From Solihabitans fulvus (lineage in GTDB: Bacteria; Actinomycetota; Actinomycetes; Mycobacteriales; Pseudonocardiaceae), in the NCBI RefSeq assembly GCF_008386585.1, contig NZ_VUOB01000028.1:124001-188000 (forward strand): 64,000 bases of DNA, given 5' to 3'. Shown here one piece after another: positions 51,356 to 59,518 of the stretch. Made by a program: the position numbers and the translations under genes. The number at the start of each line of letters is the position of its first letter. The stretch's first letter is position 1. The notes under the pieces are model-generated. The model was not told the DNA's origin, searched no databases, and worked only from the letters and a program-made list of their open reading frames with translations.

Positions 51356-54090
51356 TGCCCACCCGCCGCGATAGGAGTGGCCGTCGGCAGGCTGCGCGCC
51401 GCGGCCTGCGACATGAGCAGTGGTTCGGCGTGCCGCTCACCGCCGTAGGAGCGGTAGTTCGCCATCATCCCGAACCCGCCGAAGGCGCGGTTGCCGTCCT
51501 CGGCGTCGAGCAGCGTGTGGTTGACACAGGTCTGGTGCTGCCTTGACAGGACCCGCACCGTCTCCGGGTCGTTTCCGTAGACCATCGCGCCCAGTGCGCG
51601 TTCGCTGAAGTACGGGCTCGACAACCGTTCGCGCAACCGCGTCGCGCTGGGATAGGCCACGACGTTGAACACCGGGGCGAACATCTCGTCAAGGGGGATC
51701 TTGTCGTCGAAGTCCCACAGCAGCATGGTCGGCTCGATCCGACGGGACCGCAGATCAATCCGCCCGCCGTGCCGGATGTGACTCGCATGACGCGCCAGGT
51801 AGTCCGAGCAGTGCACCAGCGCCGAGTCGTAGTAGATCGGACCGTAGTCGACGGCGGGGTCGCTGTTCTGACCGAAACGCAGCGACATCAGGTTCGCGGA
51901 CAACAGGTCGACGAACTCCTCGGTGCGACCCCGTGGCGCGAACACCACGTCGGGACCGAAACAGTCCTGACCCGAGTTGTAGAGCCGGATTCTCGCGACG
52001 TCCCGCACGGCGCGCGTGAGGTCGGCGTCCGGTGCGATCACGAAGGGGTTGATGCCGCGACCGAAGAAGAGAAAGAGTTGGTCCTCCGCCAATCCCTCGC
52101 GGACGGTCTCGGCGTTGGCGTAGGCGCCGGTGAAGACGATGATGTCCGCCTCGCGTACCGGTCCCGTCACGAACTTGCGCTGGCTGAGGTCGAACAGCTC
52201 GATGGGTAGGCCGTGAACCGGCGCCAGCAGAGCGTGCAGGCGTCGCAGCTGGCCCTGGATCTGGGAGGACGGCCGAAAGGTGACTGTGTCGGCGTAGAGA
52301 GACGCCACGAGCAGGTAGAGCGCGTAGGAGTAGAGCGGGACGTTGGAGGGCATGAACACCGCGGCCCGAGGAACGCGGCCGGGCCGGACTCGGCGGATCT
52401 CCTCCTCCGCTCCGTCAAGGGTTGCGAGGAACGAACGGATCTCCGCGCTCGCGGTGTGGTGGGGCGAGATCTCGGTGAGAGTCCTCAGCACCGCCGCTTC
52501 GTTGTCGGCCACGTACCGGCGCACCGCGCGCAGCGCGTCGACACGGTGCTCGAAGGGGATGCGGTAGTCGGTCGCACTGACGGCCGCGTCGGACGCGGTT
52601 GCGTCGGCGGTCGTGTTGTGCGACGCGGGCAACGAGGTCATGGCGATCTTCTCCAGAACGGCCAGGTCGGGCTTTCCTGTGTTCGTCAGGGGAAACGCGG
52701 GAAGCACGACGATGTGGTCGGGCTGCTCATAGCGGGCGAGCACGGACCGCAACAGCTGTTTCCAGTGCGCGGACTCGTGGTCATCCGGGTCCACGATCAC
52801 GAAAACCAACCGGCAGCCTCGACGTTCGTCGGGGACCGCGACCACCTCCGCCTGCACGCCGGCCGCCTCGGCCTGCCTGGCGAGGTGGTCGGGGTAGAGC
52901 GTGTGGCCGTCCCGGTGCACGGCGTGCCTGCGCCCGATCGGGAAGACGTGGCCGGCGTCGTCGAGCAGGCCGATGTCGCCGGTGCGGTGCACGGGACCCG
53001 ACACCGGAACGATCTCGCCGTCGTCCCCCAGACAGCCGGTCATCAGGCCGTCACTGCGCACGACGAGCTCGCCGAGCCGACCGTTGGGAAGCGGGCGGCC
53101 GTGGTCGTCGTGGACCTCGACGACCACACCGGGCAGCGGTGTTCCGCACCCGACCGGATCGGTCAGGGGCGCCAGCGCGATGTTTCCCATCTCGGTCGCT
53201 CCGTAGCCGTCGAGCAGGTGTTGGCCCGTGCGGGCGTGGAACCGGGCTGCCAGGTTGCGCCCCAGCGGCGCGCCGCCAACGCACCAGGCTCGTACCGTCT
53301 TCAGCGTGGCCGCGAGGGCGGGACGACGGTCGAACAGGTTGAGGAGGCTGTAGTAGGTCGACGGAGTACCATCCACAATGGACAGACCGTGGTCGACGCC
53401 GACCGCCAGCACGCGATCCAGGCGCGAGGTCGGCCCGTAGACCACGAGTGTGCCGCCGCCCAGCCACCAGCAGAGCACCAGGGACAGGCCGTACTGGTGG
53501 GAGTACGGCAGGACGGGCAGGAACACGTCGTCAGGCCGGTAGCCCATTCGTTCGGCGCTGAGTGCGAGGTTGTCCAGAATCGAGCGACCGGAACGGACGA
53601 TGCCCTTGGGGCTGCCCGTCGTGCCAGACGACCAGGAGATCGCGGCGTCCCTGCGCCGGGCCCAGGCCGCGACATCGGGCACGGCAGCGCTGGTCGATGC
53701 CGGCGGCGGCGCGGCGGTGTCGACCGCGCCGTCGCCGATCTCGAGCACCACGCGTGCCTTGGCACGGATCCGCGATCGCTGTGCCGGGGTGGCTCGATGA
53801 TCGGCGAGGACCACCGAGGCGTCGAGATGGATCAGCGCGAGCAAATCAACGACCCATTCGGCGGAATTGGCGCCACTCAGCATCACCCGCGACCCGGGCC
53901 CAATGCCTCGGCGCGCGAGGAGTTCCGTGGCAGCGAACACGCGGGCCACGATTTCCTCGGTCTCCGAGATGTTCCCTTCGGTCGAGACCAAACGCTTGAA
54001 GACGGGCAACTCGTGCTCCTTGATGCCAGGGGTGTATTGAGCTTCCTGGACGTACTCGTTCGTAAACCCACAGATCTGCGATGACTTCAC
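51352..54090 (-). CDS. Adenylation-aldehyde dehydrogenase fusion (acid activation/reduction)
   Basis: 912 residues. Residues 1-490 are an AMP-forming ligase: SSGTTGSPKG (154-163), YGATE (296-300), HRTGD (368-372) and the catalytic Lys473 in TNTGKP. Residues about 510-912 are an aldehyde-dehydrogenase-fold domain with Cys710 in NSGQDC. The usual general-base Glu (ELGG) is replaced by FFGRG (675-679), as expected for reductive, acyl-transferring types such as LuxC. No carrier domain lies between. Likely reduces an acid to its aldehyde via acyl-AMP/acyl-thioester. GTG start after AGGTGAGAG. Confidence 0.85.
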   Translation of the reverse strand: MKSSQICGFTNEYVQEAQYTPGIKEHELPVFKRLVSTEGNISETEEIVARVFAATELLARRGIGPGSRVMLSGANSAEWVVDLLALIHLDASVVLADHRATPAQRSRIRAKARVVLEIGDGAVDTAAPPPASTSAAVPDVAAWARRRDAAISWSSGTTGSPKGIVRSGRSILDNLALSAERMGYRPDDVFLPVLPYSHQYGLSLVLCWWLGGGTLVVYGPTSRLDRVLAVGVDHGLSIVDGTPSTYYSLLNLFDRRPALAATLKTVRAWCVGGAPLGRNLAARFHARTGQHLLDGYGATEMGNIALAPLTDPVGCGTPLPGVVVEVHDDHGRPLPNGRLGELVVRSDGLMTGCLGDDGEIVPVSGPVHRTGDIGLLDDAGHVFPIGRRHAVHRDGHTLYPDHLARQAEAAGVQAEVVAVPDERRGCRLVFVIVDPDDHESAHWKQLLRSVLARYEQPDHIVVLPAFPLTNTGKPDLAVLEKIAMTSLPASHNTTADATASDAAVSATDYRIPFEHRVDALRAVRRYVADNEAAVLRTLTEISPHHTASAEIRSFLATLDGAEEEIRRVRPGRVPRAAVFMPSNVPLYSYALYLLVASLYADTVTFRPSSQIQGQLRRLHALLAPVHGLPIELFDLSQRKFVTGPVREADIIVFTGAYANAETVREGLAEDQLFLFFGRGINPFVIAPDADLTRAVRDVARIRLYNSGQDCFGPDVVFAPRGRTEEFVDLLSANLMSLRFGQNSDPAVDYGPIYYDSALVHCSDYLARHASHIRHGGRIDLRSRRIEPTMLLWDFDDKIPLDEMFAPVFNVVAYPSATRLRERLSSPYFSERALGAMVYGNDPETVRVLSRQHQTCVNHTLLDAEDGNRAFGGFGMMANYRSYGGERHAEPLLMSQAAARSLPTATPIAAGGQ

Positions 54091-54284
54091 TAGCTCTCAC
54101 CTGCACAAACAGTGCAGCTCTCAGCCAACCTCACACAATTCGATCCCGCAGTAACTAAATCCACAACTCCTGTGGCTGCCACAATGCCCGCAGTGGCGAC
54201 GGCCCCAAATGTCGCCGTCCATCGCAGCATAATAGTGACGACACAGTCCTTTGCAGTCTCCAGGTAGATTCGTGAACAAGACAT
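54090..54284 (-). CDS. Small hydrophobic ORF with Cys-containing tail upstream of operon
   Basis: Up to 64 codons (ATG at 54284), or 45 from the ATG at 54227. A hydrophobic helix (FGAVATAGIVAATGVVDLV) is followed by a tail with three Cys (SNCVRLAESCTVCAGES). The TAG overlaps the GTG of the fusion gene (TAGTG), so it is the first ORF of the operon. Third-position GC is near half, unlike its neighbours. It could be a leader peptide, a small membrane protein, or chance in an A/T-rich promoter region. Confidence 0.35.
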   Translation of the reverse strand: MSCSRIYLETAKDCVVTIMLRWTATFGAVATAGIVAATGVVDLVTAGSNCVRLAESCTVCAGES

Positions 54285-54300
54285 GCCCCTCTAGCCAGAA

Positions 54301-54834
54301 TCAGTGACACGCGGCACGAGTTTGGGTAGAATCATCAACCATCTCAGTCAATTCCACCCGGATTCGCAAACAAAGCGCAGATCTATCCCGGTAGTCGTTG
54401 TCGTCGCCAAGTTCGATCGTCGCAGCGACGCGGCCGGTCGCCTCGCGCATCGGTTGGCGGTACTGCGCAGGGGCGAGGCCGACGAAGCGCCTGCGCGGGC
54501 CGACCACGGTGGTCCACAGGCTCAGCAGTTCGGGCGGGACGGCGCGGCGGTCCTGGTCGCTTGCGAGGGAAACCTTGCCGTAGAGCAGCCGCAGTCCGGC
54601 GTCGACGACCTGGGCCTGGGGCAGATACTGCCGGCGTACCACCGAGTTGACCCCGTCCGCGCCGATCAGCACGTCACCGGTGGCGCTGGTTTCGTCCGCG
54701 AAGTTTGCGGTCACGCCACCCGACGGGGCGGTCACGTAGCGGGTGAGCCGAGCGCCGTAGTGCACGGTCTCGTCCAGGTCCGACAGCAGGATCTGCCGCA
54801 GCGTCGCGCGGTTGACCGCCAGGTGTCCGCCCAT
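54301..54834 (-). pseudogene. FAD monooxygenase remnant (both ends missing)
   Basis: 177 residues match the middle of PHBH-type monooxygenases: LAVNRATLRQILLSDL, then DVLIGADGVNSVVRRQYLP (DG motif). The N-terminal FAD-binding GxGxxG and the C-terminal GD motif are absent, and no continuation is seen on either side. It lies just upstream of the biosynthetic operon, in the same direction. Confidence 0.65.
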
Positions 54835-55091
54835 TGCTGCTGCTTCTCAAGCTGACGGGCCCGAAGCGAGGTGACGCGTGCAGCATCTGAAGGATCCGTA
54901 GGAACTCATCCGACGACAGGGCGAGGGCCTGCATGAGCCTGTCAGTCCGGCGCGGAGCGCTTCCCACACCGTCTCGCCGGGTAGAAGGCTGGCTGGAAGA
55001 GCCGAGGAGCTCACGGCCAGCCATCGCGTGCGGTTGACAGTGCTGCCGCTGGACCTGGCTCAGCCGGGAGCCGGCCACCGCCTGCGAGGGG

Positions 55092-55376
55092 GTGGACAGT
55101 CGTGGACTGACCGTCACAAGCCTGGTCAACAACGCGGTCTTCGCCACCTTCGGCCCATTCCACACCGAGGATCCACGGCGACTCGAGCGGGAGATCATGG
55201 TCGATGTCGGCACTGTGGTCGACGTCAGCCGGGCGTTCGCGCTCGAGCGCCGCAACCCGCCGCCCAGCGTCATTTCAGGTCGGCTGAACCGGATCGCCGC
55301 CGTCGCGGGCCGACTTGCGTCCCGCCGCCGCAGCGTCCTGTTCATGCAGCGCCTCACCCGCGTCAACGCGACCTGA
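55092..55376 (+). pseudogene. SDR remnant with internal deletion
   Basis: Starts with GLTVTSLVNNAVFATFGPFHTEDP, the NNAG region of an SDR, and ends with the usual C-terminus (NPPPSVISGRLNRIAA, SVLFMQRLTR). The stretch with catalytic Ser and YxxxK is missing between them, as is the N-terminal TGxxxGIG. The frame stays open through the deletion joint. Confidence 0.65.
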
Positions 55377-55382
55377 CGGCGG

Positions 55383-55760
55383 TCACGCCAGGAGTACACC
55401 CGTGCTGTGGCCCTCCACGACGACATCCGTATCGCATCGGACGAGCGCGTCGAACGCGATCCGCACACGGTCACCTGCCGGGTCGACGCGGGTGACCTCC
55501 ACCTCGGCGATCAGTGTCTCGTCGCGTCGCACCGGCCGCGCCACGCTCCACGTCATCCGGGTCGGCAGGCAGTTCAGCTCCGCACTGAGCCCCACGAGCG
55601 GGGCGATCACCATCAGGTAGGGCAGGAACTCCGGCAGCGGCCGGGCGGATCTGCCCACCAGCGCACAGAAACGCGTCACGTCGTCGTCGGTGTAAGTCCG
55701 GGAGCAGGTCGACACCAGCCCGACGGCGACCACCCCGTGCAGGCTCGTCACACGCGTCAT
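55383..55760 (-). CDS. Hotdog-fold (MaoC/FabZ-like) protein
   Basis: 125 residues. A YTDDDVTRFCALVGRS start, a hydrophobic central helix (PYLMVIAPLVGL) and strands WSVARPVRRDETLIAEVEV and VRIAFDALVRCDTDVVVEG fit a single hotdog domain such as MaoC-like hydratases or thioesterases. The substrate is unknown. ATG at 55760. It may act on acyl-CoA or acyl-carrier substrates, but its link to the nearby biosynthetic operon is unproven. Confidence 0.65.
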   Translation of the reverse strand: MTRVTSLHGVVAVGLVSTCSRTYTDDDVTRFCALVGRSARPLPEFLPYLMVIAPLVGLSAELNCLPTRMTWSVARPVRRDETLIAEVEVTRVDPAGDRVRIAFDALVRCDTDVVVEGHSTGVLLA

Positions 55761-55815
55761 GAGGCGGCAGTGTGCCCGCGTGGACCCGGTCCTGGTAGCT
55801 CCAGATGGAGACCCC

Positions 55816-56079
55816 TCAGCCCGGCACGCCCGCAGCCCTGGCGTCGCCGAGCGCGATCTCCAACTCCACCAACGACTGCTCCGCGCGCCGGCAGGCGACG
55901 TCCAGCGACACGGCGGCCCCCGGCCCGGCCAGCCTCCTGGTCGGTTCCCGAAATCTGGCCAGGGTTTCCGACCAGCGGGAGGTGCGCTCCACCATGTCCT
56001 CCAGAGCCGCCACCAGTTCGACGATCGTGGCGGGTGGGGCTGGTCCCGGCTCGCGCACGGCGTCTTCCCGATGCCGCAT
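55816..56079 (-). CDS. Small helical protein, unknown
   Basis: 87 residues, mostly helical (ATIVELVAALEDMVERTSRW, VACRRAEQSLVELEIALGDAR), likely coiled coil. The ATG at 56079 has AAGGGGGT at good spacing. The same frame is open upstream to an ATG at 56559, which would give 247 residues with a low-complexity, Arg-rich N-terminal part. I favour the short form. The region 56080-56602 otherwise holds no clear gene and includes the promoter of the sigma factor gene. Confidence 0.5.
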   Translation of the reverse strand: MRHREDAVREPGPAPPATIVELVAALEDMVERTSRWSETLARFREPTRRLAGPGAAVSLDVACRRAEQSLVELEIALGDARAAGVPG

Positions 56080-56602
56080 GGCACCCCCTTTGCTTGGCAC
56101 AGAGTGTTCCGGTGCTGCTTCCGCTCTCCTCGGGCCAGCGTAGGCAGCGCTTCTCCCGCCCACCACGCGACCGCCGCGCCCCTCCACCAGCGGTAGCAAC
56201 GACACGATCTGCGGGGCAGCGGCACGGCGAACGGGCCATTCCCCGCGACCAGTGGCCCGTCGGCGGTCGGCGGTCCGCCGAACCTGGTGCGCGCCGCGTC
56301 CGCCCGGGGGGACGAACGTGGTCGAGTTGCCGGGATCGAGGCGCGCTGTCGTGAGCACGCCGCACTCCGGCAGCGGGCTGAGCGCCTTCGGGTGTCCGTC
56401 CGGTGTTGAGCACGACCAGTCGACCGCTGGTCGCGGTCGGGCCGCCCGCTCGTCGGCGGCCCGTGGCCCGCGTACCTCGCGGAGTCCGCCGCTCGTCGCT
56501 CCGAGTCCTCCGATGTCTATCTGGACGCTGAACGGCTTCCTACGGTCATCCGTGTTCATACGTCGTCCGTGACACGCCGCCACGCCACCAACGGAGGTCC
56601 GC

Positions 56603-57205
56603 ATGTCGACGCGCCGCCTTCTCACCGCCCTCCCCCAGCCCGCGAACCCCGCTCCCCGCATGGACAACCGGGTGCTCGCCGACCTGGCCCGCCAGCACGC
56701 CCCCGTGCTGCTGCGCTACGTCACGAGACTGACCTTCAACGACCCCCACCTTGCCGAGGACATCGTGCAGGAGACCCTGTTCCGGGCCTGGCAACACCCA
56801 CAGACGCTCACGACCCAACACGCGTCCATCCGGCCGTGGCTGTTCACCGTGGCCCGAAACCTCGTCCACGACCACCGGCGGAGCCGGCACGCCCGCCAGG
56901 TCGACTACTACGGAACCGAGTGCGACCTCCCGCGCCGAGCGGCCGTCGCCGCCAATCCCGCCGAGAGCGTCGTCGAGCACCAGGCCATGCTGGTCGCCCT
57001 CGGCCGGCTCAGCGCGCAGCACCGCGAGGTCGTCGTTCAGCTGTACTACCTCGATCGCTCGCTGGCCGACGCCGCCCGTGTCCTCGGCGTGCCGGTTGGC
57101 ACGGTGAAGTCTCGCGCCTACTACGCCCTGCGCGCCCTGCGCCTGGCGCTCGACGAACCCGAGACCCGTTCCTCCCACGCTGAGCCCCTTCGCCAGGTCT
57201 GCTGA
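56603..57205 (+). CDS. ECF sigma factor (sigma-70 family)
   Basis: 200 residues. Region 2 (LRYVTRLTFNDPHLAEDIVQETLFRAWQH) and region 4 (LSAQHREVVVQLYYLDRSLADAARVLGVPVGTVKSRAYYALRAL) are complete. It would direct RNA polymerase to a specific promoter set. No ZAS-type anti-sigma factor gene follows; the next gene is an unrelated 235-residue protein 61 bp downstream, which may be the partner. Confidence 0.9.
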   Translation: MSTRRLLTALPQPANPAPRMDNRVLADLARQHAPVLLRYVTRLTFNDPHLAEDIVQETLFRAWQHPQTLTTQHASIRPWLFTVARNLVHDHRRSRHARQVDYYGTECDLPRRAAVAANPAESVVEHQAMLVALGRLSAQHREVVVQLYYLDRSLADAARVLGVPVGTVKSRAYYALRALRLALDEPETRSSHAEPLRQVC

Positions 57206-57266
57206 CCGCGTCGCGCTGCCCGTCCGGGACCTGATTCCCCGTCACCAAGCCGAAAGTGAGCCGCAG

Positions 57267-57974
57267 ATGTCTACCACCGCCCACACCTCCGACCTCTCCC
57301 GCCGATGCCGCTCGCTGCGCACCGACCGGCTGCTCGCTCCCCTGGCGGGCTGCACCCGGCGCGCTGCCATCCTCGACGGTCTCGTCTCGCCCGGCGTCGC
57401 CGTCGAGACCCCCGAACACCTCGATGTCGCCTGGCACGGTGACCGGCTCGTCGTGGAGCTCGACGAGTCCACTGTGGACTCTCAGGCGGTGCGCTGGACC
57501 CGGCTTCCCCACGAGCTGCCCGACGACGGCGCGTTCGTGCACCTGGGCACCGCGCCGCAGGGCTGTCTGTTCGTCGACTTCGCCCGTGCGCCTGGCCCGA
57601 TCTCGCTGTGCGGGGACGCCCCGACGGCGCGTCAGCTTGCCGAGTGGGTCGTCCTCCAGTTGGCGACCGTGTTTCCCGCGCACCGCCCGCACCTGACCAT
57701 CGTCGGCCCGCTGGCCGAGGCCGTGCGGCCCTCCGACCACGTCGACCGGGTGCCAACCCTGGAGCAACTGCTCGACGACCGGCCGCCGGCCGAGGGTCAC
57801 GCCCTGCGGGCGGTGGTGTTCGCCCAGCACACCACCGTCAGCGCGCAGGCCCTGCGGGCGCTCGCGGCCGCCGGAGACGCGCCGGTCCTGCCGATCGTGC
57901 TTGGCGACGTGCCCGACGCCGCGTGGCGACTGACCGTGCGCGACCACGAGCGGTCGGCCGGCTCTGCTGTCTAA
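57267..57974 (+). CDS. Unknown protein downstream of ECF sigma factor
   Basis: 235 residues, soluble. Short strands and helices such as FVDFARAPGPISLCGDAPTA and LAEWVVLQLATVFPAHRPHLTIVGP resemble the accessory alpha/beta segment found in some large actinobacterial regulators and T7SS-linked proteins. I do not assign a family. Its position directly after the sigma gene makes an anti-sigma or co-regulator role possible. The stop codon lies within a 28-bp sequence repeated 66 bp further on. Confidence 0.5.
   Translation: MSTTAHTSDLSRRCRSLRTDRLLAPLAGCTRRAAILDGLVSPGVAVETPEHLDVAWHGDRLVVELDESTVDSQAVRWTRLPHELPDDGAFVHLGTAPQGCLFVDFARAPGPISLCGDAPTARQLAEWVVLQLATVFPAHRPHLTIVGPLAEAVRPSDHVDRVPTLEQLLDDRPPAEGHALRAVVFAQHTTVSAQALRALAAAGDAPVLPIVLGDVPDAAWRLTVRDHERSAGSAV
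57465..57481. repeat. Dispersed palindrome TCCACWGTGGA (one of five copies)
   Basis: GAGTCCACTGTGGACTC is a 17-bp palindrome. The 11-bp core TCCAC(A/T)GTGGA also occurs at 4538-4548, 31175-31185, 46435-46445 and 60095-60105, on coding and non-coding DNA and in different frames. Near copies include TCCACAATGGA at 53372. Confidence 0.5.
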
Positions 57975-58059
57975 GGACTCATCCCGCGTGCACACCAGGT
58001 GGCGCACTCGTATTCGTTGCCAGGGACGCCCGCTGTCTAAGGGCTCATCCCGCGTGCAC
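57966..58059. repeat. 28-bp direct repeat spanning convergent gene ends
   Basis: GCTGTCTAAGGACTCATCCC and the following 8 nt (57966-57993) recur at 58032-58059 with one difference. Each copy contains a plus-strand TAA and a minus-strand TGA, so one duplication separated what were overlapping 3' ends of the gene at 57267 and the kinase gene. Confidence 0.7.
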
Positions 58060-59238
58060 TCCCGCTCGGTACTTGGGCACCCGCACGTGGATCTTGGCCC
58101 CGGCGCCCGGGGCTGTCTCCACCACCAGTCCGTACTCGTCGCCGTACACCTGCCGCAACCGCTCGTCGACGTTGCCAAGCCCGATCCCAGCGGACTCCTC
58201 CGTGTCGCCGCCGAGGATGCGACGCAGCTTCTCCGGATCCATCCCCACGCCGTCGTCCTCGATGGTGATGTGCGCCTCCAGGCCGCTGTCGGCGGCGGTG
58301 ATAGTAATGTGCCCGGCTCCCGGCCGCCCCTCCAGCCCGTGCCGCACCGCGTTCTCCACCAACGGTTGCAGGCACAGGAACGGCACGGCCACCGGCAGCA
58401 CCTCGGGGGCGACTTCCAGGGTGACCGTCAGCCGCTCCCCGAAGCGCGCCCGCTGTAGCGTCAGGTACTGGTCGATCGAGCGCAGCTCGTCGGCCAGCGT
58501 GGTGAAGTCGCCGTGCCTGCGGAACGAGTAGCGGGTGAAGTCGGCGAAGTCCAGCAGCAGGCGCCTTGCCCGCTCCTGGTCGGTCCGCACGAACGACGCG
58601 ATGACGGTCAGCGAGTTGAAGATGAAGTGCGGCGAGATCTGCGCGCGCAGCGCTCGTACCTCGGCCTCGATCAGCCGCCGCTTCGACCGGTCGAACTCGG
58701 CCAACTCCAGTTGGCCGGACACGAAACGCGCCAACTCGTTGGTGGCACGGGCCAGGCTGGCCGACGAGTGGCCCCCGTAGGCGATCAGCGCGCCGAGCAC
58801 GCTGCCGTCCACCACCAGCGGCGCGATCACCGCGCTGCGCACCTGGCAGTCCGGCTCGGCGCAGGTGACGCGGCCGTCCCGCAGCACCTGGGTGCGGCCG
58901 GTGTCCATCGCCAGCTTCGCGTGGTCGAGCACGTGGTCGGCGTGGTGATCGCCGCCTGCCCCGTCCCACGCCAGCATCCGGGTGTCGTCGGTCAGCGCCA
59001 ACGCCGGGATGTCGAGCAGTTCCCGCAGGGACTTCGCCGCCCTGCGCGCCGTGTCGGGCACCAGGCCGGCGCGCAGCGGAGGCGCGGCCGACCACACGGT
59101 GTGCAGGGTCTCGTAGGTCGCCCGTTCCGCGCGGGTGCCGAAGTCCCTGCTGGTTCCGACGATCCGCAGGATGACGAGCGCGAGCAGGGTGGCCAGTGCC
59201 AGCACCACCGCCAGCCACATCAGCGTGTTCACCGCCAT
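58045..59238 (-). CDS. LytS-type sensor histidine kinase
   Basis: 397 residues. One N-terminal membrane helix (LMWLAVVLALATLLALVILRI), a GAF-like domain (about 60-210, with CAEPDCQVRSAVIAPLVVDG), a His_kinase domain with LRAQISPHFIFNSL (phospho-acceptor His), and an HATPase domain (PLVENAVRHGLEG, DDGVGM, GIGLGNV). Partner of the LytTR regulator at 62309-63178. Together they probably sense pyruvate/acetate-type nutrients and control the symporter between them. ATG at 59238 chosen because the membrane helix follows at once. Confidence 0.9.
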   Translation of the reverse strand: MAVNTLMWLAVVLALATLLALVILRIVGTSRDFGTRAERATYETLHTVWSAAPPLRAGLVPDTARRAAKSLRELLDIPALALTDDTRMLAWDGAGGDHHADHVLDHAKLAMDTGRTQVLRDGRVTCAEPDCQVRSAVIAPLVVDGSVLGALIAYGGHSSASLARATNELARFVSGQLELAEFDRSKRRLIEAEVRALRAQISPHFIFNSLTVIASFVRTDQERARRLLLDFADFTRYSFRRHGDFTTLADELRSIDQYLTLQRARFGERLTVTLEVAPEVLPVAVPFLCLQPLVENAVRHGLEGRPGAGHITITAADSGLEAHITIEDDGVGMDPEKLRRILGGDTEESAGIGLGNVDERLRQVYGDEYGLVVETAPGAGAKIHVRVPKYRAGVHAG

Positions 59239-59346
59239 GCCCCGGTCCTTCCTCGTGTCTGGCACGGATCGGCGGCCGGGGTGACCCGGCCGGACACCGC
59301 GCCGTTCGTCGTGCCGGTGAACCGTTTGTCCTCCCGGACCGTGTCC

Positions 59347-59358
59347 ACTACTTGTAGT
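59347..59358. promoter_or_regulatory. Short palindrome in divergent promoter
   Basis: ACTACTTGTAGT (5-2-5) lies in the 280-bp gap between the kinase start (59238) and the DUF6328 start (59519). A TATCTA-like -10 box is visible near 59434. A possible regulator site for either gene; nothing else is recognised in the gap. Confidence 0.3.
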
Positions 59359-59518
59359 CCGGTACCGCGCGTCGCGGTCTCCACGCCACTGGTCGACCGG
59401 AGCGCCGCCGGCACTGTCGAGGCGGAAACGGGACTATCTAAGGTGATTTCCATCATCCATCCGGCGCGAACGCAAGCCGTCGGCGTCGCGACCCCCAGCG
59501 CGAAGGAGCGAGTCTGCC

